Made by a program: the position numbers and the translations under genes | Shown: in pieces, positions 50,999 to 58,790 of the stretch | How the letters are laid out: each line of letters opens with the position of its first letter | Position numbering within the stretch: position 1 is the first letter of the stretch | The notes under the pieces: generated by a model | What the model was told of the DNA's origin: nothing | Database searches by the model: none | Seen by the model: the letters and a program-made list of their open reading frames with translations, nothing else | Assembly: GCA_965203195.1 (NCBI GenBank) | Contig: OZ241860.1 | Coordinates: 310,001 to 374,000 of the forward strand | Direction of reading: 5' to 3' | Length of the DNA: 64,000 bases | Source: Bin87 sp965203195 | GTDB taxonomy: Bacteria > Chloroflexota > Dehalococcoidia > Lucifugimonadales > UBA3495

Positions 50999-52765
50999 TC
51001 AGGGCGGGTTGACGCCGGCCGGCGACGGCGCGCCCGGGCCGGCGGCCGCGCCTTGTCCCATCGCGTGCCGCAAAATCTGTTCGTTGGCAAACTGGGTGGC
51101 CTCGTACAAGTCAACCAGCTGGCTGACGCTGTCCACATAAAGCAGGCCCCGCATTGCGTTGTGGTTCCGCAGTTCCTCCAGGGTCAGGCGGTTGCGCTTG
51201 ATGCCGTTGCAGGTGCGGTGCAGCAGGGCCAGGTTGTAGAGTTCATCGTTGCCCGGAGCGCCTTCGGCGGCGCGGCGGGCGCGGATATGGTCCACTTCCA
51301 GCAGGGTTTCGTCCAGGCTGCCGTTGGGCCGGCGGGGTTCGTAGCCGCAGCCCCAGCAGACGGGGCCGAAGCGTTCAATCAGCAAGCGTTTGGCCTCCTC
51401 CTTGGGGATGCGCCCGGACCAGCCGGCGGACTGGACGCTCTGCGGCGCGCCGCGCCGGGCGGAGGGCAGGCGGTGGTGGGGCGCCGGGTCGGCGTCATCC
51501 CGCGCCGGTAGTTCGCGGGGGCCGATGGTGTGGCTGGTGGTCCACTGCTGGGGTTCCTGGAAGGCGCGGCCTTTGCGCACCGAGGCCAGGGCGTCTTTGG
51601 TGGCGTCGGTCATCCCGGCCAGCATAATGCCGTTGAGGTAGAAGCGGCGTTTGAGCATTGTCCAGGCGCGGTAGGCCATATCGCAGGCCAGCCACTGGCG
51701 GCCTAATCCCTCGGCCGCCACGGCGGTGGTGGCGCAGCCGGCGAATACATCAAGGACGACATCGCCGGGGTTGGAGCTGGCGGCGATGATGCGCTCGTAC
51801 AGGGCCAAGGGTTTCTGGGTGGCGTAGCCGGTGGATTCCGTGCGGGAGAGGGGCTTGACGTCCAGTATCATATCGCGCGCCGGAATGCCTCTTTCCGGGT
51901 CCAGATACACTTTGCGACGGGGTATGTTACCCCGGCTGGGCCAGTGGATTAGTCCAGCGGCGTCCATTTCGTCAAGCCTTTCCCGGCTGAAGCGCCATAG
52001 ATCCCGGACGCCGCGCCATTCAAATTCCTGCCCGCCGCCGGACAGCCGGCGGGCGTGCAACGGCGCGGTCGCATAGCGGCCAACGGCATCCTCATTCCGG
52101 TATGCCCTGGCGATATATTCGTCATCGTAGGGTTCCCTGGCATCGTCCGTCCAGGTATAGGTTGCTCCTTTGGAATAGAACCATATGGTGTCGTGAATGC
52201 GCCCGAAGCGGCTGCCGGCGTCGTTATGCGAACCGTAGCGCCGCCAGATGATTCCGTTGCGGAAGTTGTCGGCGCCGAACACGGCGTCCATCAGCAGCCG
52301 CAGGTAGCTGTCGGCGTGATCGTCGCAGTGCAGGTAGATGCTGCCGGTGGGCTTGAGTACCCGGTGGCATTCCAGCAGGCGCACCGCCATATAGGCGATG
52401 TAGGCGGCTTCGTTTTCGGTGGCGCAGGCTTCGGTGGTCTCAATGACGGCGTGGACGGCGGGGTAGTTGTCCTCAATCTGCATTTTCCAGGCGGGATGGA
52501 TGTCGGCATCCCAGGTCCAGATGTCGCGCACGCGGGTTTCGCCGCGTCCCTCGTGGTGCGCCACGCCGTGGGAGCGGGCCAGCGCCACTTCCTCGGCGAA
52601 CTCCGCGGCGCTGATGGGCGGGTTCGGGCGGCCGATAAAAGTTTCGTTGGCGGCGAAGGGCGGGTCGATGGCGATCAGGTCAACGCACTCATTGTTGAGG
52701 CTGCGGAGGAAGCGCAGGTTGTCCATAATCGCCAGGGTGCGGTTGGGAACATTGAGGCGGGACAT
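50999..52765 (-). CDS. DNA methyltransferase-HNH nuclease fusion, pair A copy 2
   Basis: A 588-residue paralogue of the protein at 49092. Residues 1 to about 160 and the last about 270 are close to identical to copy 1, including IDPPF (33-37), FAGCATT near 338, the zinc pair CWGC near 468 and DHI near 492. The central region between FRNGIIWRR and GYATQKPLALYERI is unrelated in sequence to that of copy 1 (here with GSHNDAGSRFGRIHDT, KGATYTWTDDAREPYDDEY). Same start MSRLNVPNRT. First gene of pair A; a metallohydrolase gene lies upstream on the same strand. Confidence 0.88.
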   Translation of the reverse strand: MSRLNVPNRTLAIMDNLRFLRSLNNECVDLIAIDPPFAANETFIGRPNPPISAAEFAEEVALARSHGVAHHEGRGETRVRDIWTWDADIHPAWKMQIEDNYPAVHAVIETTEACATENEAAYIAYMAVRLLECHRVLKPTGSIYLHCDDHADSYLRLLMDAVFGADNFRNGIIWRRYGSHNDAGSRFGRIHDTIWFYSKGATYTWTDDAREPYDDEYIARAYRNEDAVGRYATAPLHARRLSGGGQEFEWRGVRDLWRFSRERLDEMDAAGLIHWPSRGNIPRRKVYLDPERGIPARDMILDVKPLSRTESTGYATQKPLALYERIIAASSNPGDVVLDVFAGCATTAVAAEGLGRQWLACDMAYRAWTMLKRRFYLNGIMLAGMTDATKDALASVRKGRAFQEPQQWTTSHTIGPRELPARDDADPAPHHRLPSARRGAPQSVQSAGWSGRIPKEEAKRLLIERFGPVCWGCGYEPRRPNGSLDETLLEVDHIRARRAAEGAPGNDELYNLALLHRTCNGIKRNRLTLEELRNHNAMRGLLYVDSVSQLVDLYEATQFANEQILRHAMGQGAAAGPGAPSPAGVNPP

Positions 52766-52849
52766 CGGATAGCCGTCCTGTGCGCTGCGGTTGGGCGTAG
52801 CCCATCATAGCAGACGGCGGCGTCCGCTGCCCGGCCGGGGCGCGCCGCT

Positions 52850-54025
52850 TTACGCCGTGTCCGGCGTCCAGCCCCAGGGCCGGGGGCCCCAGCCGGCTTC
52901 GTGAACTATGCCGCGCTTTACCGACAGAACCGGCGTCACCGCCCGGTCGGAGGGGCGTCCGTTGCCCAGCACGTCGTACACGACCCAGTCGCCGTCCTGG
53001 ATGTCCAGCACGGACACATCGGCCTGCTTGCCCGGCTCCAGGCTGCCCAGGCGGGTTTCCTCACCGATGGCCCGGGCCGGGTTGATGGCGCACATTTCCA
53101 CCACCCGCTCCAGGGTGAAGCCCAGGGCGAGGAAGCGGGTCATCATTTCGGTCATACTGTGGACGGTGCGGAGGCGTCCGGGTACGGTGAGGTCGGTGCT
53201 GATGCAGTGGGGTTCTATGCCCTGGTCCAGCACGCGCTCGCCGATGTCAAAGCTGAAGTTGGCGCGCCCGTGGGCGGTGTCCAGCCAGACGCCGCGTTCG
53301 TGGGCCTCGCGGGCTTCGGGAACCAGGTTGCCGGCGCCGTCCAGGACGCCGCCGGGGTTGGCGGTAAAGAAGTGGGTTACGATGTCGCCAGGTTCCATAA
53401 TGGGCAGCAGGTCGCGGATGACTTCGGCGGGGTAGCGTTTTTCGGTGTCGCCGATATGCACCATCAGAGGGACGCCGGCTTCCCGGGCGGCGCGCTTGGC
53501 CAGGCGGGGCATTTCCATGCCCATAATTTCCAGGGCCGGGGAAACCATGCGGGCCTTGATGCCCCGGATGACGCCGTTGCTTTCCGCAACGACCTGGATG
53601 GTGCGTTCCAGGTCAATGCTGCCGGGGGCGAAAATGTCGGGCGTGGTGGCCAGCCCGGTGCGGCAGATGTGCAGAAAGGGGATGATTTCGGTGGCGTTGT
53701 TGGGGATGATGTGGGCGGGGAAACCGCCGTAGGTATCGCAGCCGCTGCTGCCGGCATCCACCATCGTAGTGACGCCGGCGCGCACGCCGCCCAGGTCGGC
53801 GTTGACGCCGTTGCCGTTGACGCCTTCGTACACATGAGTGTGCAGGTCGATGAGGCCGGGGGTGACATACTTGCCGCGGACTTCAACGACGCGGGCGGCG
53901 GAGTCGGCGGCGAGATCGGGGGCTACGGCGGCGATTTTGCCGTCGGATATGGCGACGTCAAAAGGGCCGTTGCGGTGGGCGGCGGGGTCAATGAGCGTGC
54001 CGCCTTTGATGAGCAGGTCGTACAT
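52850..54025 (-). CDS. Amidohydrolase/deacetylase-family metallohydrolase
   Basis: A 391-residue amidohydrolase of the dihydroorotase/deacetylase type. The N-terminal YDLLIKGGTLIDPA and KYVTPGLIDLHTHV contain the first HxH metal pair. Further ligand segments are LMVHIGDTEKR, IVTHFFTANPGG and HCISTDLT. The second beta-domain ends with GKQADVSVLDIQDG. The KARMVSP segment near residue 160 could supply the bridging carboxylated Lys. Substrate unknown; family members hydrolyse cyclic amides or N-acyl groups. The ATG at 54025 follows AGGAGGGAACC. Confidence 0.88.
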   Translation of the reverse strand: MYDLLIKGGTLIDPAAHRNGPFDVAISDGKIAAVAPDLAADSAARVVEVRGKYVTPGLIDLHTHVYEGVNGNGVNADLGGVRAGVTTMVDAGSSGCDTYGGFPAHIIPNNATEIIPFLHICRTGLATTPDIFAPGSIDLERTIQVVAESNGVIRGIKARMVSPALEIMGMEMPRLAKRAAREAGVPLMVHIGDTEKRYPAEVIRDLLPIMEPGDIVTHFFTANPGGVLDGAGNLVPEAREAHERGVWLDTAHGRANFSFDIGERVLDQGIEPHCISTDLTVPGRLRTVHSMTEMMTRFLALGFTLERVVEMCAINPARAIGEETRLGSLEPGKQADVSVLDIQDGDWVVYDVLGNGRPSDRAVTPVLSVKRGIVHEAGWGPRPWGWTPDTA

Positions 54026-54068
54026 AGCAGGGTTCCCTCCTAATGGCGCAACGGCGGCGGCGATGGTG

Positions 54069-54995
54069 CTACCGCCGCCGCGCCGCGTACCGCGCAAGCC
54101 TAGATAGGGGCGGCAGTGTCAAGCCGGTGCCTTGTTTCGCTATTGCCTGTCTATTTCGGCCAAGGCGGCGCATAGATCCAGCCTTCCTGTTGGGCGGCAG
54201 GAAGGTAATCGTCTCGGGATGGCAGAATCTCTCGGGGTACTGCACCCATGCGGCAGTGCAGACGGCGGCTACCACTGCGTCCAAGCAGTCGTCATTGTCG
54301 ATACAACTCCGGTGAACCATGTCCGAGTAGGACAACGAAATGCCGGCAGCTTTGGGCAAGAGGGACAATATGTCGGCGCGTTTTTGCCGTGCCCGCTCGT
54401 TCTTTTCTTTATAGCCTTTAGAAGGGAGGCCAACGACTTTGAGGTATGCGCCCGGCATCAGTTCTATCAGCACGACGCCTTTGCGGCCGGCATCATCCAG
54501 CGGCGGCACCCTGCGATCCGATTGTGTCCACAGCGTGTGCAGCATTTTCATGCCATAAAACGTCATCGGGAACATTTCGGGGAACGTGGGATTCAGTGGG
54601 GAAAACGCCACCCCACTGAAGTGCTTTTTATCTCCTTGCCTCAAGCACTTGTTGAACCTGCTCAAATCCCCTCCGGGGCGAAGGCGAGGGCGTATTGCCT
54701 GGATGTACGCAGGCAAATCAGGAATTTTCGCGATAACCTCCCACATCTCCGGCATTTGAGTGCCCTTGAATCCAAATTCCGCTTCGGCAAAGCACTTGGG
54801 CACTCCGAACGGAAAATCCATCCCTACCACAGCGGGCGGGGGTACGATGGCAAGCAGCTCGCAAAGAACAGCGCGTGTGATGCTCTGAGCACTATTCAGC
54901 CGGAGCGCGCCGTCCTCCGTCAACACCCCCTGGGCGATCCAAGTTTTGTTTTCCGCTTTGGCGCCGCTGAAATCGACGCCGATGATGGCAGTCAT
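54069..54995 (-). CDS. DUF429 (RNase H-fold) protein
   Basis: A 308-residue protein of the DUF429 (PF04250) family. It begins TAIIGVDFSGAKAENKTW, has VVGMDFPFGVPKCFAEAE near residue 58 and ends its core with CIDNDDCLDAVVAAVCTAAW, the acidic residues expected for an RNase H-like metal site. The biochemical function is unproven; nuclease activity has been predicted. Codon use and GC are lower than in the flanking genes, suggesting acquisition. The ATG at 54995 follows GAGAGGTGC. Confidence 0.82.
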   Translation of the reverse strand: MTAIIGVDFSGAKAENKTWIAQGVLTEDGALRLNSAQSITRAVLCELLAIVPPPAVVGMDFPFGVPKCFAEAEFGFKGTQMPEMWEVIAKIPDLPAYIQAIRPRLRPGGDLSRFNKCLRQGDKKHFSGVAFSPLNPTFPEMFPMTFYGMKMLHTLWTQSDRRVPPLDDAGRKGVVLIELMPGAYLKVVGLPSKGYKEKNERARQKRADILSLLPKAAGISLSYSDMVHRSCIDNDDCLDAVVAAVCTAAWVQYPERFCHPETITFLPPNRKAGSMRRLGRNRQAIAKQGTGLTLPPLSRLARYAARRR

Positions 54996-55155
54996 AATCG
55001 CACCTCTCTGGCCGGTAGCCACCTTTGCCGGCGGCGGGATTGGGCAGGATTGTAGCACAGGGTGTCAACCAGCAGGGCCGGCGGGCAATTGACATTGGGG
55101 ATGCCGGCTGGTAGGATTTTGGCGTCCGAAAAACGCATTATGGAGTTGTCGCAAA

Positions 55156-55395
55156 GTGTCGGAACGAAATGAGAAGCGCGCCGCCAGCGCTACCACCGTC
55201 GGAACCGCTACCGCCGGAACTACCCGCCGCCGCTTTCTGGGCGCGCTGGGGTTGGGGGTGGCCGGGGCGGCGCTGGTCGGCGGTATGCTGTCCATGGGAC
55301 GAGGGGACAAGGGCGCGGAAGCGGCCAGCGAGTTTCCGGGGCCGGATTCCATCTTTCACCCGGCGCAAGACCCGCGGCAAGATCCTCGCCGGTAG
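55156..55395 (+). CDS. Tiny Tat-signal protein
   Basis: A 79-residue protein that is nearly all signal: a twin-arginine motif TRRRFLG at about residues 23-29, a hydrophobic stretch LGLGVAGAALVGGML and then only about 30 Gly/Asp/Pro-rich residues. The GTG at 55156 is the apparent start; the initiation signal is weak. Either a very small exported or membrane-anchored peptide, or the remnant of a longer Tat substrate. Divergent from the DUF429 gene and convergent with mutL. Confidence 0.5.
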   Translation: MSERNEKRAASATTVGTATAGTTRRRFLGALGLGVAGAALVGGMLSMGRGDKGAEAASEFPGPDSIFHPAQDPRQDPRR

Positions 55396-55490
55396 GCAAG
55401 CCGGGCGACCAGGCAGCGAGGCGATGCGCGCCAGCCGCCCCAATTCGCCTACGGCGGGCGGCGTTTTGTCGCCGACGGGGACAAGGGCAA

Positions 55491-57284
55491 TTAGCGGCGC
55501 CCGAACTCCCGTTCCAGCTGGTACTCGGTGAAGTGCACCACCGTGGGGCGCCCGTGGGGGCAGTGGTGGGGGTTGGGAGTCGCCTCCAGCTGCCGCAGCA
55601 GGGCGTCCATTTCGGCGTAGGCCAGGGTCTTGCCGGCGCGCACGGCAGCGTGGCAGGCGATGGTGGCGGCCAGGGCGTCCTCCCGTTCCATTACCACCTG
55701 TTCCACGGCTACGGCGTCCAGCAGTTCGGCCAGGGCGCGCGCCGGGTCGGGGTTGTGGCGTTCCGCCAGAGCCGCCGGCAGGGCCCGCACCAGCCAGGCG
55801 TTGCCCCCAAAAGCCTCCAGGTCAAAGCCGTATTCGGCCAGCAGCGCGGCGTATTCCCGCAGCGTGGCGACTTGCGCCAGGGACAGCTCGGCTGGAAGTG
55901 GCGCCAGCAGGGGCTGCGTGGCCCGTTCCCGGCCGGCGGCGGCCGGGCGGATCCGGTCGTACAACACCCGCTCGTGGGCGGCGTGCTGGTCCACCAGATA
56001 CATTCCCCCGTCGCCTTCGGCCACGATGTAGGTTTGCCGGATCTGGCCGACGACCCGCAGGCCGGCCAGCACTTCCCGCAGAGAAGCGCCCGTTGTCGCG
56101 CCGGCGCCGACGGGCAGCGCCAGGCGGTCGGGCGACGAAGGCGATGATGATGATTGCGATGGCCCGCCGTCATATGGCGCGGCCGGGCCGTTATGCTGTT
56201 CCGGCGCCGGCGCGGCGGCGGGGCGGCCGCCCGGCGGCGCAAAGGCGCGGGTGGCGGCGCGCGCCGGGGCGTGGGCCAGCAGGGCATCGCCGACGGCACG
56301 GTGCACGGCCGTAAAGACGGCGTTTTCGTGGCGAAACCGCACTTCCCGCTTGGCGGGGTGGGAATTGACGTCCACCATCCCCGGCGGCAGGGCAATGTTG
56401 ATTACCGCCACCGGATAGCGGCGGTCGGGCAGCTGCCCCCGGTAAGCCTGTTCCACGGCGTAGGCAATGCGGCGGCTCTGCACCCAGCGGCGGTTGACCA
56501 GCAACGTGATGTGGGCACGGTTGCCACGGGTGAGGTCGGCGGCGCCGGTGTAGCCGCTGACGGTGATGGCGCCGGCGGCGCGGTCGACGGAGGTATGGTC
56601 GCCGGCCGTATGGTCAACAGGCAGCATCCGCGCCGCCGTTTCCGCGCCGTACACCGCCAGGATGGCATCCTGCAACCGCCCGCTGCCCGGCGTGTTCAGC
56701 TGCTCCCGGTCATCCACCGTGAAGGTGAAGCGCACTTCGGGGTGGGACAGGGCGTAGCAGGTCACCACTTCCTGGGCGCGGGCGGCTTCGGCGGCGGCGG
56801 AACGCAGGAAGCGGCGGCGGGCGGGCAGGTTGCCAAAGAGCTCAATCACCTGCACCGTGGCGCCGGCGGGACAGCCCACTTCGGTTTGGCTGACCAGATC
56901 GCCGTAGCGAAACTCAATGCGGGCGCCGGCCTCGGCATTGTGGGGGCGGGCGCGGCAGGATACCCGCGCCACGGCGGCGATGCTGGGCAGGGCTTCGCCG
57001 CGAAAGCCCAGGGTGGCCACGGCTGCCAGGTCGGCCACGGCGGTCAGCTTGCTGGTGGCGTGGTGCCGGAAGGCCAGGGCCAGTTCGCCGGCGGGGATGC
57101 CGCAGCCGTCGTCGGCCACGCTGATTTCGGCCACGCCGCCCTGGCGAATGGCCACGGCGATGCGGGTGGCGCCGGCGTCCAGGGCGTTTTCGACCAGTTC
57201 CTTGACCACCGAGGCGGGGCGCTCAATGACCTCGCCGGCGGCGATCTGGGCGGCGATGTGGGGGGGCAGCTGCTGGATGGGCAT
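55491..57284 (-). CDS. mutL: DNA mismatch repair protein MutL (endonuclease type)
   Basis: A 597-residue MutL. The GHKL ATPase domain shows AAGEVIERPASVVKELVENALDAG, DDGCGIP, FRHHATSKL and LGFRGEALPSI. The C-terminal half carries the metal-dependent nicking motif DQHAAHERVLYD, which matches DQHAx2Ex4E except for Asp at the last position, plus ACHAAVRAGK and HHCPHGRPT. So this MutL probably nicks DNA itself, consistent with no MutH being needed. The start is 24 nt after the upstream methyltransferase-HNH gene, so the two may be co-transcribed. Confidence 0.95.
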   Translation of the reverse strand: MPIQQLPPHIAAQIAAGEVIERPASVVKELVENALDAGATRIAVAIRQGGVAEISVADDGCGIPAGELALAFRHHATSKLTAVADLAAVATLGFRGEALPSIAAVARVSCRARPHNAEAGARIEFRYGDLVSQTEVGCPAGATVQVIELFGNLPARRRFLRSAAAEAARAQEVVTCYALSHPEVRFTFTVDDREQLNTPGSGRLQDAILAVYGAETAARMLPVDHTAGDHTSVDRAAGAITVSGYTGAADLTRGNRAHITLLVNRRWVQSRRIAYAVEQAYRGQLPDRRYPVAVINIALPPGMVDVNSHPAKREVRFRHENAVFTAVHRAVGDALLAHAPARAATRAFAPPGGRPAAAPAPEQHNGPAAPYDGGPSQSSSSPSSPDRLALPVGAGATTGASLREVLAGLRVVGQIRQTYIVAEGDGGMYLVDQHAAHERVLYDRIRPAAAGRERATQPLLAPLPAELSLAQVATLREYAALLAEYGFDLEAFGGNAWLVRALPAALAERHNPDPARALAELLDAVAVEQVVMEREDALAATIACHAAVRAGKTLAYAEMDALLRQLEATPNPHHCPHGRPTVVHFTEYQLEREFGRR

Positions 57285-57308
57285 TGGCTGGGGTTAGGCG
57301 GCTACCCG

Positions 57309-58712
57309 CTACGACAGTGGCGCTGGCGCCGGGGCGCCGCCGGCGTCCATCTGCCGGACGTGGGCGCGGGCCTGGGCCTGGATCTCGGCGACTTGCTGCT
57401 GCATTTCCTGACGCTGCCGGCCGCGGATCTGCTGCTCGTTCCACAGGTGGGGCAGCGTCCTGGTGTTGCCCTTATCCGTGTTGCAGGCCCCGCACAGCAG
57501 GATCCGGTTGTCGATGCGGTTGGTGCCGCCGGCGCTTTTCGGGTTGATGTGGTCGACGTGGAAATGGCGGGGCTTGAGGCATTCGCCGCAGCCCGGACAC
57601 CGGATATTGCCGTCGGGCTGCCGCTGCCATTCCAGCAGCTGGTCGCGGATGGCGGCGTTGCTCATCCGGTCGGACGGCATTTTGGGGATGATGATGCCCG
57701 TCGGGTCGCGGATCACGTTGTCGTCGGTAGCGACTTCCGTGCGCTGGGGCGGGTTGTGGAGCACGGAGACGGCGACCGGCAGGGCGCCGGCTTTGCCGGA
57801 CATCGCGCCGATGCGGTCGCGGATGACGTCGACGGCGTTGGCGTCGTCATCGGCGCCGACCCAGCGGCGGCCGAGGTTTTCGGCGGCCACCAGGGCAGTT
57901 CCGCAACCGCAAAACGGGTCAAACACGATGTCGCCCTCATTGCTGGACGCCTTGATGATGCGTTCCAGCAACGCCAACGGTTTCTGGGTGTTCCAGCCGG
58001 TACGCTCTTTGTTCTTGCGGGTGAGCGGATTGATGTCCGTCCAGTAGGATTCGGGAATTTTTCCGATTCTGCGTAGCTCGGACATTCTATTCTCGTCGTG
58101 TCCCTCGGGGAAAATGGTACCGCCACCTTTTCCGCCAGAGGCGAGTTCCTTGTACGGGATGCGAACTGCGTTTCTGTTGAATTTTGTGTTTCCCGACTTG
58201 GCGTAGAACAGTATCGTGTCGTGCTTGCGGGGATAATGGTCGCGGACGTTGGCGGGCCCGGTGTAGCACCACACGATTTCGTTCCGGAACTGCTTTGCGC
58301 CGAACACGCCGTCCAGCAGCATTCGCAGGTAGGCGTTGGCGCTGGGGTCGCAGTGCAGGTACAGCGAGCCCGCCGGCGTCAGGATGCGGCGCATCTCAAT
58401 CAACCGGACGGCCATAAACGCGCAGTACCCGCCCATACCGGGGGAGTGGTCTTTGGCGACCAGGACGGCGCGATGCAGAGGCGGGTGGTCGTTCTCCAGC
58501 TGGTCCAGCCATTCCTGTTTGGCGTCGTCCCAGGACCAAGTGTCGCGGAAGCGATGGGCCTGGGCTTTGCTGCCGCTCAGGCCCTGGTAGATGCGCCTGG
58601 AGTTGAAGGGCGGGTCGGCGTAGATCAGGGGCACGGATTCGGAGTCCATGCCGCGCATTACCTCCAGGTTGTCCAGCGCGTAGAGGGCGCTGAGGGCGAA
58701 GTTGGGGGTCAT
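57309..58712 (-). CDS. DNA methyltransferase-HNH nuclease fusion, pair B copy 1
   Basis: A 467-residue protein with the same layout as pair A but a different subfamily. ADPPF is at residues 32-36, LTPAGSLYLHCDP near 118, a variable region between FRNEIVW (about 148) and WNTQKPLALLERII (about 243), then the AdoMet motif FDPFCGCGTALVAAE near 265. The C-terminal HNH domain has CPGCGECLKPRHFHVDHI near 384 and RILLCGACNTDKGN near 407, followed by a basic helical tail. All catalytic positions are intact. It is followed after 24 nt by mutL. Confidence 0.88.
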   Translation of the reverse strand: MTPNFALSALYALDNLEVMRGMDSESVPLIYADPPFNSRRIYQGLSGSKAQAHRFRDTWSWDDAKQEWLDQLENDHPPLHRAVLVAKDHSPGMGGYCAFMAVRLIEMRRILTPAGSLYLHCDPSANAYLRMLLDGVFGAKQFRNEIVWCYTGPANVRDHYPRKHDTILFYAKSGNTKFNRNAVRIPYKELASGGKGGGTIFPEGHDENRMSELRRIGKIPESYWTDINPLTRKNKERTGWNTQKPLALLERIIKASSNEGDIVFDPFCGCGTALVAAENLGRRWVGADDDANAVDVIRDRIGAMSGKAGALPVAVSVLHNPPQRTEVATDDNVIRDPTGIIIPKMPSDRMSNAAIRDQLLEWQRQPDGNIRCPGCGECLKPRHFHVDHINPKSAGGTNRIDNRILLCGACNTDKGNTRTLPHLWNEQQIRGRQRQEMQQQVAEIQAQARAHVRQMDAGGAPAPAPLS

Positions 58713-58790
58713 TCGAGAGACTCCTGACTCCGGTAAAAGGAATCCCCTGGCGGCGGAGCAATCCGTTGCCAGGCGCCCTTGCTGCCGGTC

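Noticed and set aside
56154..58076. 640-codon plus-strand ORF opposite mutL and a methyltransferase gene
   Set aside because: Runs across the boundary of two well-supported minus-strand genes and has no domain; high-GC shadow.
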